Assembly: GCA_029934175.1 (NCBI GenBank)
Contig: JAOZMT010000068.1
Location: forward strand, 1 to 8,678
Reading direction: 5' to 3'
Source: Victivallales bacterium
GTDB lineage: Bacteria; Verrucomicrobiota; Lentisphaeria; Victivallales; JAUVCU01
Length of the DNA stretch: 8,678 nt
The notes beneath the pieces were generated by a model that saw only the letters and a program-made list of their open reading frames with translations, was not told the DNA's origin and did no database searches. Made by a program: the position numbers and the translations under genes. Every line of letters begins with the position of its first letter. Positions within the stretch are counted from its first letter, which is position 1. Positions 1 through 7,357 of this stretch are shown one piece after another.

Positions 1-149
1 ATAGGAGTTAGTTGTATTGGATTTGGAGGCTCTTCTTCATTTTGTGTTACAGGTCTTATTGAATGAAGTTTGATAACCTTAGGTGGTTGATTATCAATTT
101 CTTCATTATTTTCAAAGTCAAGAGAAAATTCTTCATAGTTTTCACTCAT
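1..149 (-). CDS. Acidic protein of unknown function, N-terminal fragment (3' end outside window)
   Basis: An ATG at 149-147 opens a frame that stays open for 49 codons to the left edge, so only the N-terminus is visible. It starts 2 nt after the TAA stop of the 604-aa gene. The sequence GGTGAT at the end of that gene may serve as a weak ribosome binding site, which suggests translational coupling. The visible peptide begins MSENYEEFSLDF and is rich in Glu, Asp and Asn, with proline pairs near residues 22-23 and 41-42. It has no signal peptide or membrane segment and looks like a disordered acidic leader. I do not recognise the family. Operon position implies co-expression with the upstream 604-aa protein and nucleotidyltransferase. 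That the frame is real rests on the tight spacing and natural codon content, since the rest cannot be seen. Confidence 0.6.
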   Translation of the reverse strand, partial: MSENYEEFSLDFENNEEIDNQPPKVIKLHSIRPVTQNEEEPPNPIQLTP

Positions 150-151
150 TT

Positions 152-1966
152 TTAATCACCGATCTCTTTTACTTTTTTTTCAAATTCAACAGTTAAATTT
201 TGAATGATACCCCATTGCTTTTCAATGCAAGAAGTTATTGATTTTAAGTTTTCATTTTTATAAGGTTTTTCTTTAGCTAATATTTTACAGTCTTCTATTC
301 CACCTTTTAAATTTTCAAGAATTCCTCTAATTTCGTTTATTTCTTTTTTTGAATATTCACAGTTGTCTATTTCACTAGAATAATAATCTGTATATAATTC
401 TAACTCTTTAGCCATCATGTGTGGGCGTTCTTCAGATACAATAGATTCACCTTTTCCGTGAAAAAAGTCAACCATTTCCTGTAAAGAGTATTCTTTTGTA
501 AACCACTTAGTATTTGGTCCAGGGCATATACACTGTGGAGATTTTTCTTTTTTTGCAATATCAAGAGCAATTAGTAAACTGTTACCCAATTGATCACAAA
601 TACATCTTTTCTCTAGAACTTTTTCAGATTGTTTTCTCTTTTCTTCATCAGAGCATTCTGAATTTGCGATTTGTGCAAGTTTTGCAGACATATATTTATT
701 TGAAGCAAGGCATATAGGTTTTTCTGAGAATTCGGTATTTGAAACTAAAAAACTTTTTGTGCATGGAGAACCAGGAGTGCCATTTTCATAACGCTTCCTA
801 CTCCAAACTTCACTACCAGAATCTTTTAAATTATTAAAAAGAACATTTAATGGAGAAGCTCCACTTATGAAAAACGATTCATCTTTGTCAGATTTCAATA
901 ATTCGAGCGTATCTTTATCAATTTTAACAACTTCAGGAACTAATAAATATGGACTACCAATACCAACAAAATCAGCATCAAAATCATTCATAAGTCTTTC
1001 TACTTCACCACTTGTTCCAATTCCTCCTTGGACACACATTAATGGCTTTTCATTCTTGGCTTTTTCAGGATATACCCAACCTTGTTTTTTATAAAATTTT
1101 TCAACCAAAGGTTTTAAAGTTTCAGCTAGAGAATCACGCTTTGCTCTAAATTCTTTTAGGACAGAAATCAACATATTTCCTTTTGATGGGAAAGCATGTC
1201 CTCCACAATTTAACCCAGATTCTATTCTAAATTCATGAACTTCTAGACCTTTTCGAGCTAAAAATTTTCCTTGAATCATTGCAGATCTAAAATCACTTAC
1301 TTTTAAAATAATTTTCTTCTTAATGTCTCCATATTCATTCCTATAAAAATCTTTGAATTCTGCCATATATGTAAAAAGAGGTTGATTTATACCAGCAGAA
1401 AAAACAATATTTGATTTAATTGCACTCTCCGCAAATCCACGAAGTGCTGCTTTTGCATCAGAATATATATCTCCTAATGCTGTTCCATCTGAATCGTATC
1501 TTTTAGTATCAAGTTTAACCATTATATTAACATCTACTGATCCAGGCTCCATCCTATTTTCTAGAGAAACTTTTAAAGCATCTTTTTCTTTTCCTTCTTC
1601 CATTCCCATCATCTTGTCATAATCTGTTTTTAAAAAACTATCTGGCAATAAATTAAAATATTTAGCTTTTAAATTATCTTTACCAAAAGGAAGATGTAGT
1701 ATTTCTTGAAACTTATTTGTCACAATTTCGTTTAACATATCCATATATGCCTTAATCCTTTTTGCTCTTCCATCTTCTTTTTCTGATAGTAGAGAAGTAT
1801 AAGGTAAATTATATTCATTAGAATAATGTTTTCTTAATTTTTCTAATAAAATATCATCAACATACGAAACAACTGTTGATATTCCTAATGGAGCGAGTTG
1901 AATGGGAGAATCTGCTGTATAACCTGTTCCCATTACTGGAACTTGAAAAATATGGTTTCCTATCAT
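152..1966 (-). CDS. Predicted FMN/TIM-barrel-like protein with cysteine-rich C-terminal half (conserved, uncharacterised)
   Basis: This is a 604-aa soluble protein with no signal peptide or membrane span. The middle resembles flavin-binding TIM-barrel enzymes of the nitronate monooxygenase/glutamate synthase type. There is an IESGLNCGGHAFP segment at 248-260. A QGGIGTSGEVERLM stretch at 313-326 is followed by DFVGIGSPYLLVPE at 332-345, typical of a late-barrel phosphate-binding loop and the strand after it. The C-terminal half carries NGTPGSPCTKSFL (395-407), KPICLAS (416-422), RCICDQLGN (454-462) and CICPGPN (479-485). These seven or so conserved-looking cysteines (C402, C419, C437, C455, C457, C479, C481) could bind metal or an Fe-S cluster. 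The last ~75 residues look helical and coiled. From memory, similar proteins occur in Bacteroidota as hypothetical proteins, but the substrate is unknown to me. The ATG at 1966 has an AAAGGT site 7 nt upstream, lying inside the end of the nucleotidyltransferase gene 4 nt away, so the two are probably coupled. Confidence 0.75.
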   Translation of the reverse strand: MIGNHIFQVPVMGTGYTADSPIQLAPLGISTVVSYVDDILLEKLRKHYSNEYNLPYTSLLSEKEDGRAKRIKAYMDMLNEIVTNKFQEILHLPFGKDNLKAKYFNLLPDSFLKTDYDKMMGMEEGKEKDALKVSLENRMEPGSVDVNIMVKLDTKRYDSDGTALGDIYSDAKAALRGFAESAIKSNIVFSAGINQPLFTYMAEFKDFYRNEYGDIKKKIILKVSDFRSAMIQGKFLARKGLEVHEFRIESGLNCGGHAFPSKGNMLISVLKEFRAKRDSLAETLKPLVEKFYKKQGWVYPEKAKNEKPLMCVQGGIGTSGEVERLMNDFDADFVGIGSPYLLVPEVVKIDKDTLELLKSDKDESFFISGASPLNVLFNNLKDSGSEVWSRKRYENGTPGSPCTKSFLVSNTEFSEKPICLASNKYMSAKLAQIANSECSDEEKRKQSEKVLEKRCICDQLGNSLLIALDIAKKEKSPQCICPGPNTKWFTKEYSLQEMVDFFHGKGESIVSEERPHMMAKELELYTDYYSSEIDNCEYSKKEINEIRGILENLKGGIEDCKILAKEKPYKNENLKSITSCIEKQWGIIQNLTVEFEKKVKEIGD

Positions 1967-1970
1967 AATA

Positions 1971-2888
1971 TTAACCTTTTTTATTTTGTTTATTTAAACT
2001 TGAAGGATAAATCTTTTTATCAATCAATTCATTTAATTTATTTACTACCGATGGCTTATCATCAGGATATGTGATGCCTAGCCATGTATCTTTTGATATT
2101 AAAGTTGTAACAGAAGCTATGTTCTTTTTAATTAAGTTATCAACTAAACTTGGAATATAAAATTCAGATTTAACAGAATCTTCAAGGTTATCAAGAAAAT
2201 CAACAAAGCCTTCCTCTAAGTATTTAAAAATAGATGGATTAAATCCCCACATATTCATAGATACAATTTCATCTCCAGTTAACACCTCTTCTTTATCTCC
2301 ATCACAATATTTAATTTTATCATCTATTTTTTCAATATGAGTTCTCTCTGTAACATCCAAAAGAGAATGACTCTCGTTATAGTTACAAACTCCTCTTGAA
2401 ACATAACCGTGATCTGATAAAGTATTTTTTAACACAAATCCAACCATAGCATAATTATCATCAGATGAATTTGAATCAAAGTATTTACTCAAAAGTTCAT
2501 ATCCAGATTTTCCATAAAAATCATCTGCATTAATTACAATAAACGGTTCATTAATTAAATCTTTTGCAACTAAGATAGCGTGCCCTGTTCCCCACGCTTT
2601 TTTTCTTTCAGCAGGTTTTTTGAAATTTTTAGGCAATAGTGAATCTATTTCTTGAAAAGCATATTCAATTTTAATAATATTTTCATATTTAGATCCTATT
2701 TTTTCAATAAATTCTTTTTCAATATCGTGCCTAATTACAAAAACTATTTTAGTTATTCCTGCACGAATCGCATCAAAAATTGAAAAATCCATAATAGCTT
2801 CGCCAGAAGGACGAACTGCTTCTATTTGTTTCAGTCCTCCATATCGGCTACCCATTCCTGCGGCTAAAATTAATAATGTCTTGTCCAT
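1971..2888 (-). CDS. Nucleotidyltransferase of the NTP_transferase (sugar-1-phosphate) superfamily
   Basis: A 305-aa cytosolic protein with the GT-A-like nucleotidyltransferase fold, predicted to transfer a nucleotidyl group from an NTP to a phosphorylated acceptor such as a sugar-1-phosphate. The signature LAAGMGSRYGGLKQ (8-21) is the nucleotide-binding glycine-rich loop with its Arg and Lys. WGTGHA (99-104) corresponds to the base/sugar-recognition loop. NADDFYG (120-126) supplies the metal-binding acidic residue. A second acidic/substrate segment, MNMWGF (211-216), is followed by EFYIPSLVD (242-250) and DTWLGITYPDDKP (267-279) near the C-terminus. The length fits stand-alone members; no acyltransferase repeat or kinase domain is attached. 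The exact substrate cannot be read from sequence. The ATG at 2888 has AAAGGT 5 nt upstream. The gene starts 39 nt after the cassette gene ending at 2928 and is followed 4 nt later by the 604-aa gene, so it heads an apparent operon. Confidence 0.88.
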   Translation of the reverse strand: MDKTLLILAAGMGSRYGGLKQIEAVRPSGEAIMDFSIFDAIRAGITKIVFVIRHDIEKEFIEKIGSKYENIIKIEYAFQEIDSLLPKNFKKPAERKKAWGTGHAILVAKDLINEPFIVINADDFYGKSGYELLSKYFDSNSSDDNYAMVGFVLKNTLSDHGYVSRGVCNYNESHSLLDVTERTHIEKIDDKIKYCDGDKEEVLTGDEIVSMNMWGFNPSIFKYLEEGFVDFLDNLEDSVKSEFYIPSLVDNLIKKNIASVTTLISKDTWLGITYPDDKPSVVNKLNELIDKKIYPSSLNKQNKKG

Positions 2889-2927
2889 TTTTTACCTTTA
2901 TTATATTTATATTTTATATATTTTAAT

Positions 2928-3482
2928 TCAATCATGTCGTCCATCATCTCTTGCCAAATATCTTACTAAACAACTATGTAAAAGAATCCAACTAAGTTGA
3001 GTCATTTCTTTTATTTTTGTCGTTTCATTTGACAAAACTACTTGCTTTTCAATTGTTGTGATTTTTCTAAAATCAGCAACGAACCCATTTTTTGAAATTC
3101 TTTTATCCCATGTCGGAATAAAAAATTTTTTATAAGCCGTATACTTTCTTAAGTTTATAAGTATATCACTAGGAGCATTTTTATCTAACGCTTCTAATGG
3201 TATTATATTTGTGAACTTTCCATTTGAATTATTTGGAGTCAAATCACATGTATTACCTACTACAAGCCAAAAATTTATAGGGTTCACCTCAACTGCAATA
3301 TCTCCATCTTTTGTAATAAATGGAAATTCTGCCGATAATTCAATAATATCACCTTGTAATGGATTCTTTTGCGGAGAATCCGAATAATAAAACTTGAATA
3401 AAGAATTATTGCTCAATAAAGTTTTTATTTGGTTCAATAAACCTTCAAAGTCATAAACAGGAGGCCAACGATACTTATTCAT
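2928..3482 (-). CDS. Unknown 184-aa protein, third gene of TIGR04255 cassette (GDI…TCD motif layout)
   Basis: A 184-aa soluble protein with no signal peptide or membrane span and no family I can name with certainty. Visible landmarks are an aromatic N-terminus (YRWPPVYDFEGL), PLQGDIIELS at 41-50, a hydrophobic strand ending in FWLVVGNTCDLTP at 71-83, and a basic/aromatic stretch TAYKKFFIPTWDKR at 115-128. It ends LVRYLARDDGRHD. The order 'GDI … hydrophobic strand-TCD' recalls a loose group of uncharacterised bacterial proteins with a Cys-Asp at the end of a beta strand, but I give that from memory and it is weak. The ATG at 3482 follows the TAG of the preceding gene after a single base (TAGTATG). 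No strong Shine-Dalgarno is seen, so translation is probably coupled to the upstream gene. It ends with TGA at 2930-2928. Confidence 0.75.
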   Translation of the reverse strand: MNKYRWPPVYDFEGLLNQIKTLLSNNSLFKFYYSDSPQKNPLQGDIIELSAEFPFITKDGDIAVEVNPINFWLVVGNTCDLTPNNSNGKFTNIIPLEALDKNAPSDILINLRKYTAYKKFFIPTWDKRISKNGFVADFRKITTIEKQVVLSNETTKIKEMTQLSWILLHSCLVRYLARDDGRHD

Positions 3483-3483
3483 A

Positions 3484-3900
3484 CTAACAATTTCTATTTC
3501 TAAAAATTATTTTTTTTGCTTTATCGTTTTGAATGGCATCAAAATAATTTTCAATTTTAATATCACTTTCATCACTCCCTTCTAATAAACCATGAGACAT
3601 AATAACAGAATGTGCTTCTAATATCAAATTAGTTAAAATTTCTCTGTTTATAGGCTCATTAACTATGCTGTCATAAAAATTTTGATTTTCAGATAATCCA
3701 TAGTTACAGCAAATATATGCTTGATTCAAATCGTATTTTTCATAAGATGATAAATATGATTGATTATCAAATAAAGATTTTTCTTCTGTATTGTAATCAG
3801 TCCATTCTGTAGTAATTAAAGAAGAGTTCAGAAGTTCAGAGAAAGTCCCTAGTAGAAAGATATTTGGAATTGTTATAGATAAATGTGTATTTTTATCCAT
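3484..3900 (-). CDS. Unknown 138-aa protein, middle gene of TIGR04255 cassette
   Basis: A small acidic 138-aa protein that I do not recognise. It begins MDKNTHLSITIPN and has a mixed hydrophobic N-terminal third (IFLLGTFSELLN), too polar to be a signal peptide. A Tyr/Asn-rich middle (SSYEKYDLNQAYICCNYG) and a likely helix (REILTNLILEAHSVIMSHGLLEG) follow, and it ends in a basic tail (KAKKIIFRNRNC). The reading frame can be extended to a TTG at 3912, but the ATG at 3900 is the better start because GGAGGA (3910-3905) lies just upstream of it and would be inside the coding sequence otherwise. The ATG overlaps the stop of the TIGR04255 gene by 8 nt (ATGGATAA), the arrangement expected for translational coupling. 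The next gene starts 1 nt after its TAG stop. A partner protein acting with its neighbours is inferred from the packing only. Confidence 0.75.
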   Translation of the reverse strand: MDKNTHLSITIPNIFLLGTFSELLNSSLITTEWTDYNTEEKSLFDNQSYLSSYEKYDLNQAYICCNYGLSENQNFYDSIVNEPINREILTNLILEAHSVIMSHGLLEGSDESDIKIENYFDAIQNDKAKKIIFRNRNC

Positions 3901-4639
3901 ATATTCCTCCAAGTTTATTGACTACAAAATCTTTTTTCAGTAAATTAAAAAAAATCTTTTTTTCAATATTATGAGCCTTTATAATCTTATCTTTTATTTG
4001 AAATTCTGAAAAAACATCATCTTTATATTCTTGAAATGTATCTATGTCAATTAGAGTTCCACTAGTTTTTAAATTATTAATTATAATCTCACAGTCTAAT
4101 TGAACTTTCAATAAACTAAGATAATTGTCGCATTGAATAATACTAGAGTATGAAGTATTTGCACTATTTGATTCAAATGGCATCTTTACTTCAAAATCAA
4201 GGTCTTTTTCATTAAATAAATTATCTTTTTTATCAAAAAAATTAATATAACGAACAGCAATTCTACTAATATTTTTAAATAATGATATTTCTGATAAACT
4301 TGATATAACATCATTTGTCTCATTATAATATTCACTCCAACCATTATATATACCTTTATGTATAATTGCCAAAACTCTAGGTCCTAGGCTTATTTGAATA
4401 TCTCCTTTTCCAATTATAAAATATGGAGCAAATCTTAAATTAGTGTCTACTTTCCGAATATTTTCAGGAAGTTGCATTATTGGCAAAGATTTAGGGGCTG
4501 TATAACCTTGTCCCTTTAACTTTTGATAAACAATTCCAATAATAGCTTCTGCTGGAATATCAGAATTAAATCTTAATTCTACAGTAGCTTCTCTACATGG
4601 AGTATGTTTTGTAAGTTTTACGGGTACATCTTTATACAT
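3893..4639 (-). CDS. TIGR04255 family protein
   Basis: A 248-aa soluble protein matching, by pattern memory, the 'sporadically distributed' TIGR04255 family, whose biochemical function is not established. The family-like features are the N-terminal PCREATVELRF (14-24), IGKGDIQISLGPRVLAI (76-92), a WSEYYNE helix (101-107), RIAVRYINFFD (126-136), GTLIDIDTF (194-202) and a C-terminal helix with HNIEKKIFFNLLKKDF (223-238). The length is close to the usual size for the family. The ATG at 4639 has AAGGAA 7 nt upstream (4652-4647). It is the first gene of a three-gene unit, overlapping the 138-aa gene by 8 nt, and lies 109 nt beyond the gyrB stop with a possible promoter in that gap. The family's patchy distribution plus tight linkage to two unknown genes suggests horizontally moving accessory cargo, possibly defence or toxin-antitoxin-like. 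That is a guess, with no catalytic motif to support it. Confidence 0.8.
   Translation of the reverse strand: MYKDVPVKLTKHTPCREATVELRFNSDIPAEAIIGIVYQKLKGQGYTAPKSLPIMQLPENIRKVDTNLRFAPYFIIGKGDIQISLGPRVLAIIHKGIYNGWSEYYNETNDVISSLSEISLFKNISRIAVRYINFFDKKDNLFNEKDLDFEVKMPFESNSANTSYSSIIQCDNYLSLLKVQLDCEIIINNLKTSGTLIDIDTFQEYKDDVFSEFQIKDKIIKAHNIEKKIFFNLLKKDFVVNKLGGIYG
3905..3910 (-). promoter_or_regulatory. Shine-Dalgarno GGAGGA deciding the start of the 138-aa gene
   Basis: GGAGGA lies 4 nt before the ATG at 3900, inside the last codons of the TIGR04255 gene. It is the strongest ribosome binding site in the cassette. It rules against the TTG at 3912, which would place this site within the coding sequence. 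Confidence 0.7.
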
Positions 4640-4681
4640 TTTTATTTTCCTTTATTTAATAATACTATTGTATTTTACATT

Positions 4682-4709
4682 AATATATTTCTTTTTGCAT
4701 ATTTTTCAA
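4682..4709 (-). promoter_or_regulatory. Possible sigma70-type promoter for the TIGR04255 cassette
   Basis: On the minus strand TTGAAA (4709-4704) is followed after 16 bp by TATATT (4687-4682). It is placed about 40 nt before the TIGR04255 start and within the 109-bp gap after gyrB. The gap is extremely AT-rich, so chance matches are easy. No convincing terminator after gyrB is seen, and read-through from gyrB is an alternative source of cassette transcription. Confidence 0.3.
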
Positions 4710-4748
4710 ATATAATAATGATAAATACTTAATTATTATTGACATTAA

Positions 4749-7214
4749 TTAAATATCTAAGTCTTTAACTCCTGCTGCATACTTTTCTATATATTCTCTA
4801 CGAGGCTCTACTACATCGCCCATTAATAAAGAAAACATTCTTTCAGCTCCAATAGCATCTTCCATTGTAACCTTTATCATTTTTCTATGCTCAGGCTCCA
4901 TTGTTGTTTCCCATAGTTGCTCTGCATTCATCTCACCCAAACCTTTATAGCGTTGAATATACATTCCTTGACGACCTATTATTTTAACTTGCTCAAATAA
5001 CTCTGTTAAACTTTTGACAGGATACTCTTTGTCTCCGTCATGAATTGTATAAATTATTTCTTTATTGCTACTTATTTCAGTAATAGAGGAACCTAATTCA
5101 TTAAGTTTTTCAGCAAGTTTTTTACATGCCTTTGATTCAAGGACAGTTGTCACATCTATTCCTAATAAAATGTTTTTAATTGCAGATTCTTTATCTTCTT
5201 CACTCATTTCTTCATTATTTAACAATTCTTCTGGAATCATTTTTTCTTTTAACTCTGCTAGATATATAACCTCTTCTTCACTAGAATAAACATATTTATC
5301 AAACATTTCTCCAGTTTCAGTCCGTGATGATATAAGTGCGATTGGTGCAACCCCATCTTCTTTTATATGTAAAAAATAATCATTTGCCATTATTCCATGA
5401 CGATTTAAACCTGTTGATATTTGAATTGATTCCAAGACTGCATTAAGAAGAGCTTCTACTTTTGACGATTCTAATGTCTCTCCGGATTTTGAAATAACTT
5501 CTATCCCATCGCAACCTAATTCAACTAAATAATTATCAAGCTGATCTTCAGTATCAATATATCGTTCTTTTCTTTTTCTTTTTACTTTAAATAAAGGTGG
5601 TTTTGCAATATAAACATATCCAGCTTCAATCAAAGGTTTCATTTTTCTAAAGAAAAATGTTAATAAAAGAGTTCTAATATGAGACCCATCAATATCCGCA
5701 TCCGTCATTATTACAACACGATGATATCTCGCTTTTTCAACATCAAAATCATTATTCCCAACACCACAGCCAATAGCAGCTATTAATGATTGAATTTCTT
5801 TGTTTTGCATAATCTTATCTATTCGTGCTTTTTCAACATTTAAAAGTTTTCCACGAATAGGTAAAATCGCTTGAAATGAACTATCTCGACCCTGTTTTGC
5901 AGAACCTCCAGCAGAATCCCCTTCCACTATATATATTTCACATTTTGTAGGATCTTTTTCAGAACAGTCTGATAATTTTCCAGGTAATGAGAATCCATCT
6001 AAGCTACCTTTTCTTTGGACTAAATCACGAGCTTTTTTTGCAGCTTCTCTTGCACGAGATGCAGTTAATGCTTTATTTACAACCTCTTTCGCCATATCAG
6101 GGTTCTCTTCAAAAAATGACCCTAGACATTCTCCGACAACTTGACTAACAATTCCGCCAACTTCCCCATTCCCTAGCTTGGTTTTTGTTTGCCCTTCAAA
6201 TTGTGGCTCTCCTAGCTTAACACTAATTACTGCAGTTAAACCTTCGCGAACATCAGTTCCTGTTACTCCTTTCTCATTTTTTATAAGCTTTTTGCTTTTA
6301 GCATAATTATTAATACTTCTAGTTATTGCACCTTGAAATCCTGATAAATGAGTTCCTCCTTCAATTGTATTAATATTATTTGCATAAGAATAAATGTTTT
6401 CAGAAAAATTCGTATCATATTGCATTGCAATTTCAACATCAATATTATCTTTTTCTTTATGCATATAGATTACATCTTTAAAAATAGGCACTTTTGTTGC
6501 ATTCAAATGTTCCACAAATTCCACAATTCCACCTTCATAAAAGAAAATTTCTTTTTTATCAATATCTGTAACTCTTTCATCTCTTAATGATATCGTTACT
6601 CCGCGATTTAAAAAAGCTAATTCACGCAATCTTTTTGCTAAAATATCCCATACAAATTCTTGAACATCTTTAAATATAGTTGTATCTGGTTTAAATGACA
6701 CTTTTGTCCCAGTTTTTGTTGTAGGTTGTAATTGGGTCAACTTTGAAACAGTATCTCCTTTCTCAAAACGAATATGGTGAACAAATCCATCTCTTGAAAT
6801 CTCAACTTCTAACCATTCACTTAATGCATTTACACAAGAAACTCCAACTCCATGCAATCCTCCAGATACTTTGTAAGAATCACTATCAAATTTTCCACCT
6901 GCATGTAAAATAGTCATTACAACTTCCACGGCAGGTTTTCCTTCGCCTTCATGAATATCAATAGGAATTCCACGACCATCATCCATAACAGTTATACTAT
7001 TGTCGTTATGAATAATTACACAAACCTCTGTAGCATATCCACCAAGAGCTTCGTCTATACTATTGTCAACTGCCTCATATACAAGATGATGCAATCCTCG
7101 TTGTCCAGTATCTCCAATATACATTCCAGGTCTTAATCTAACTGCCTCTAAACCTTCTAAAACAGTTATATTTCCTGCATCATAAGCAGGTTCATTTTTT
7201 GCTTCTTCACTCAT
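4749..7214 (-). CDS. gyrB: DNA gyrase subunit B
   Basis: An 821-aa ATPase subunit of the A2B2 type II topoisomerase that introduces negative supercoils. The GHKL ATPase is intact: LVYEAVDNSIDEA has catalytic E47 and Mg-binding N51, DDGRGIP is at 78-84, HAGGK ends at K108, GGLHGVGVS is at 118-126, and the transducer lysine is in QTK (342-344). The TOPRIM domain has EGDSAGGSA (431-439, E431) and TDADIDG (504-510, metal-binding D505/D507/D509). The C-terminal tail has QRYKGLGEMNAEQLW (754-768) and LMGDVVEPRREYIE (797-810). Position 454 (E. coli K447) is Arg, a common natural variant. Roughly 180 residues at 565-750 have no counterpart in short (~640-aa) GyrBs, so this is the long form, like that of gammaproteobacteria. 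The glycine-rich QTK and YKGLGE context favours GyrB, and ParE is less likely. The ATG at 7214 has AAGGAG 8 nt upstream. A consensus promoter lies ~140 nt upstream, and the gene looks monocistronic or read through into the cassette. Confidence 0.97.
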   Translation of the reverse strand: MSEEAKNEPAYDAGNITVLEGLEAVRLRPGMYIGDTGQRGLHHLVYEAVDNSIDEALGGYATEVCVIIHNDNSITVMDDGRGIPIDIHEGEGKPAVEVVMTILHAGGKFDSDSYKVSGGLHGVGVSCVNALSEWLEVEISRDGFVHHIRFEKGDTVSKLTQLQPTTKTGTKVSFKPDTTIFKDVQEFVWDILAKRLRELAFLNRGVTISLRDERVTDIDKKEIFFYEGGIVEFVEHLNATKVPIFKDVIYMHKEKDNIDVEIAMQYDTNFSENIYSYANNINTIEGGTHLSGFQGAITRSINNYAKSKKLIKNEKGVTGTDVREGLTAVISVKLGEPQFEGQTKTKLGNGEVGGIVSQVVGECLGSFFEENPDMAKEVVNKALTASRAREAAKKARDLVQRKGSLDGFSLPGKLSDCSEKDPTKCEIYIVEGDSAGGSAKQGRDSSFQAILPIRGKLLNVEKARIDKIMQNKEIQSLIAAIGCGVGNNDFDVEKARYHRVVIMTDADIDGSHIRTLLLTFFFRKMKPLIEAGYVYIAKPPLFKVKRKRKERYIDTEDQLDNYLVELGCDGIEVISKSGETLESSKVEALLNAVLESIQISTGLNRHGIMANDYFLHIKEDGVAPIALISSRTETGEMFDKYVYSSEEEVIYLAELKEKMIPEELLNNEEMSEEDKESAIKNILLGIDVTTVLESKACKKLAEKLNELGSSITEISSNKEIIYTIHDGDKEYPVKSLTELFEQVKIIGRQGMYIQRYKGLGEMNAEQLWETTMEPEHRKMIKVTMEDAIGAERMFSLLMGDVVEPRREYIEKYAAGVKDLDI

Positions 7215-7222
7215 TTAAAATT

Positions 7223-7228
7223 CTCCTT
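7223..7228 (-). promoter_or_regulatory. Shine-Dalgarno AAGGAG of gyrB
   Basis: AAGGAG is 8 nt before the ATG at 7214. It fixes the gyrB start at MSEEAKNEPA and excludes a longer N-terminus. Confidence 0.8.
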
Positions 7229-7357
7229 AATAAAATTATACAATTTAAAATCACTTTTTTATTTAAAATACTATACACTTAAAATAAAAAAAAACAAACC
7301 TAAATTAATATTTATTATAAAAACTTTTGTAAGAATTTAAATTTTTTGATATTTGTA

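Noticed and set aside
514..1094. Two plus-strand open frames (514-717 and 867-1094)
   Set aside because: They lie antisense within the well-supported 604-aa gene, lack ribosome binding sites, and their composition is that of a reversed AT-rich coding strand.
2889..2927. Promoter in the 39-bp gap before the nucleotidyltransferase
   Set aside because: A TATAAT-like word exists, but the nearest TTGAAT-like -35 gives poor spacing and the stretch is almost pure A/T.
4715..4748. Terminator after gyrB from the TTAATTA…TAATTAA repeat
   Set aside because: The stem is all A/T, short and not followed by a clear T-run, so it would be too weak to call.
5065..7136. Three plus-strand open frames opposite gyrB
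   Set aside because: gyrB is unequivocal through this region, and the frames have low-complexity Ile/Asn/Phe/Ser-rich products typical of antisense shadows.
7235..7240. Second gyrB promoter with TATAAT close to the start codon
   Set aside because: No acceptable -35 hexamer lies 16-18 bp upstream, and the consensus promoter at 7358-7386 is far better.
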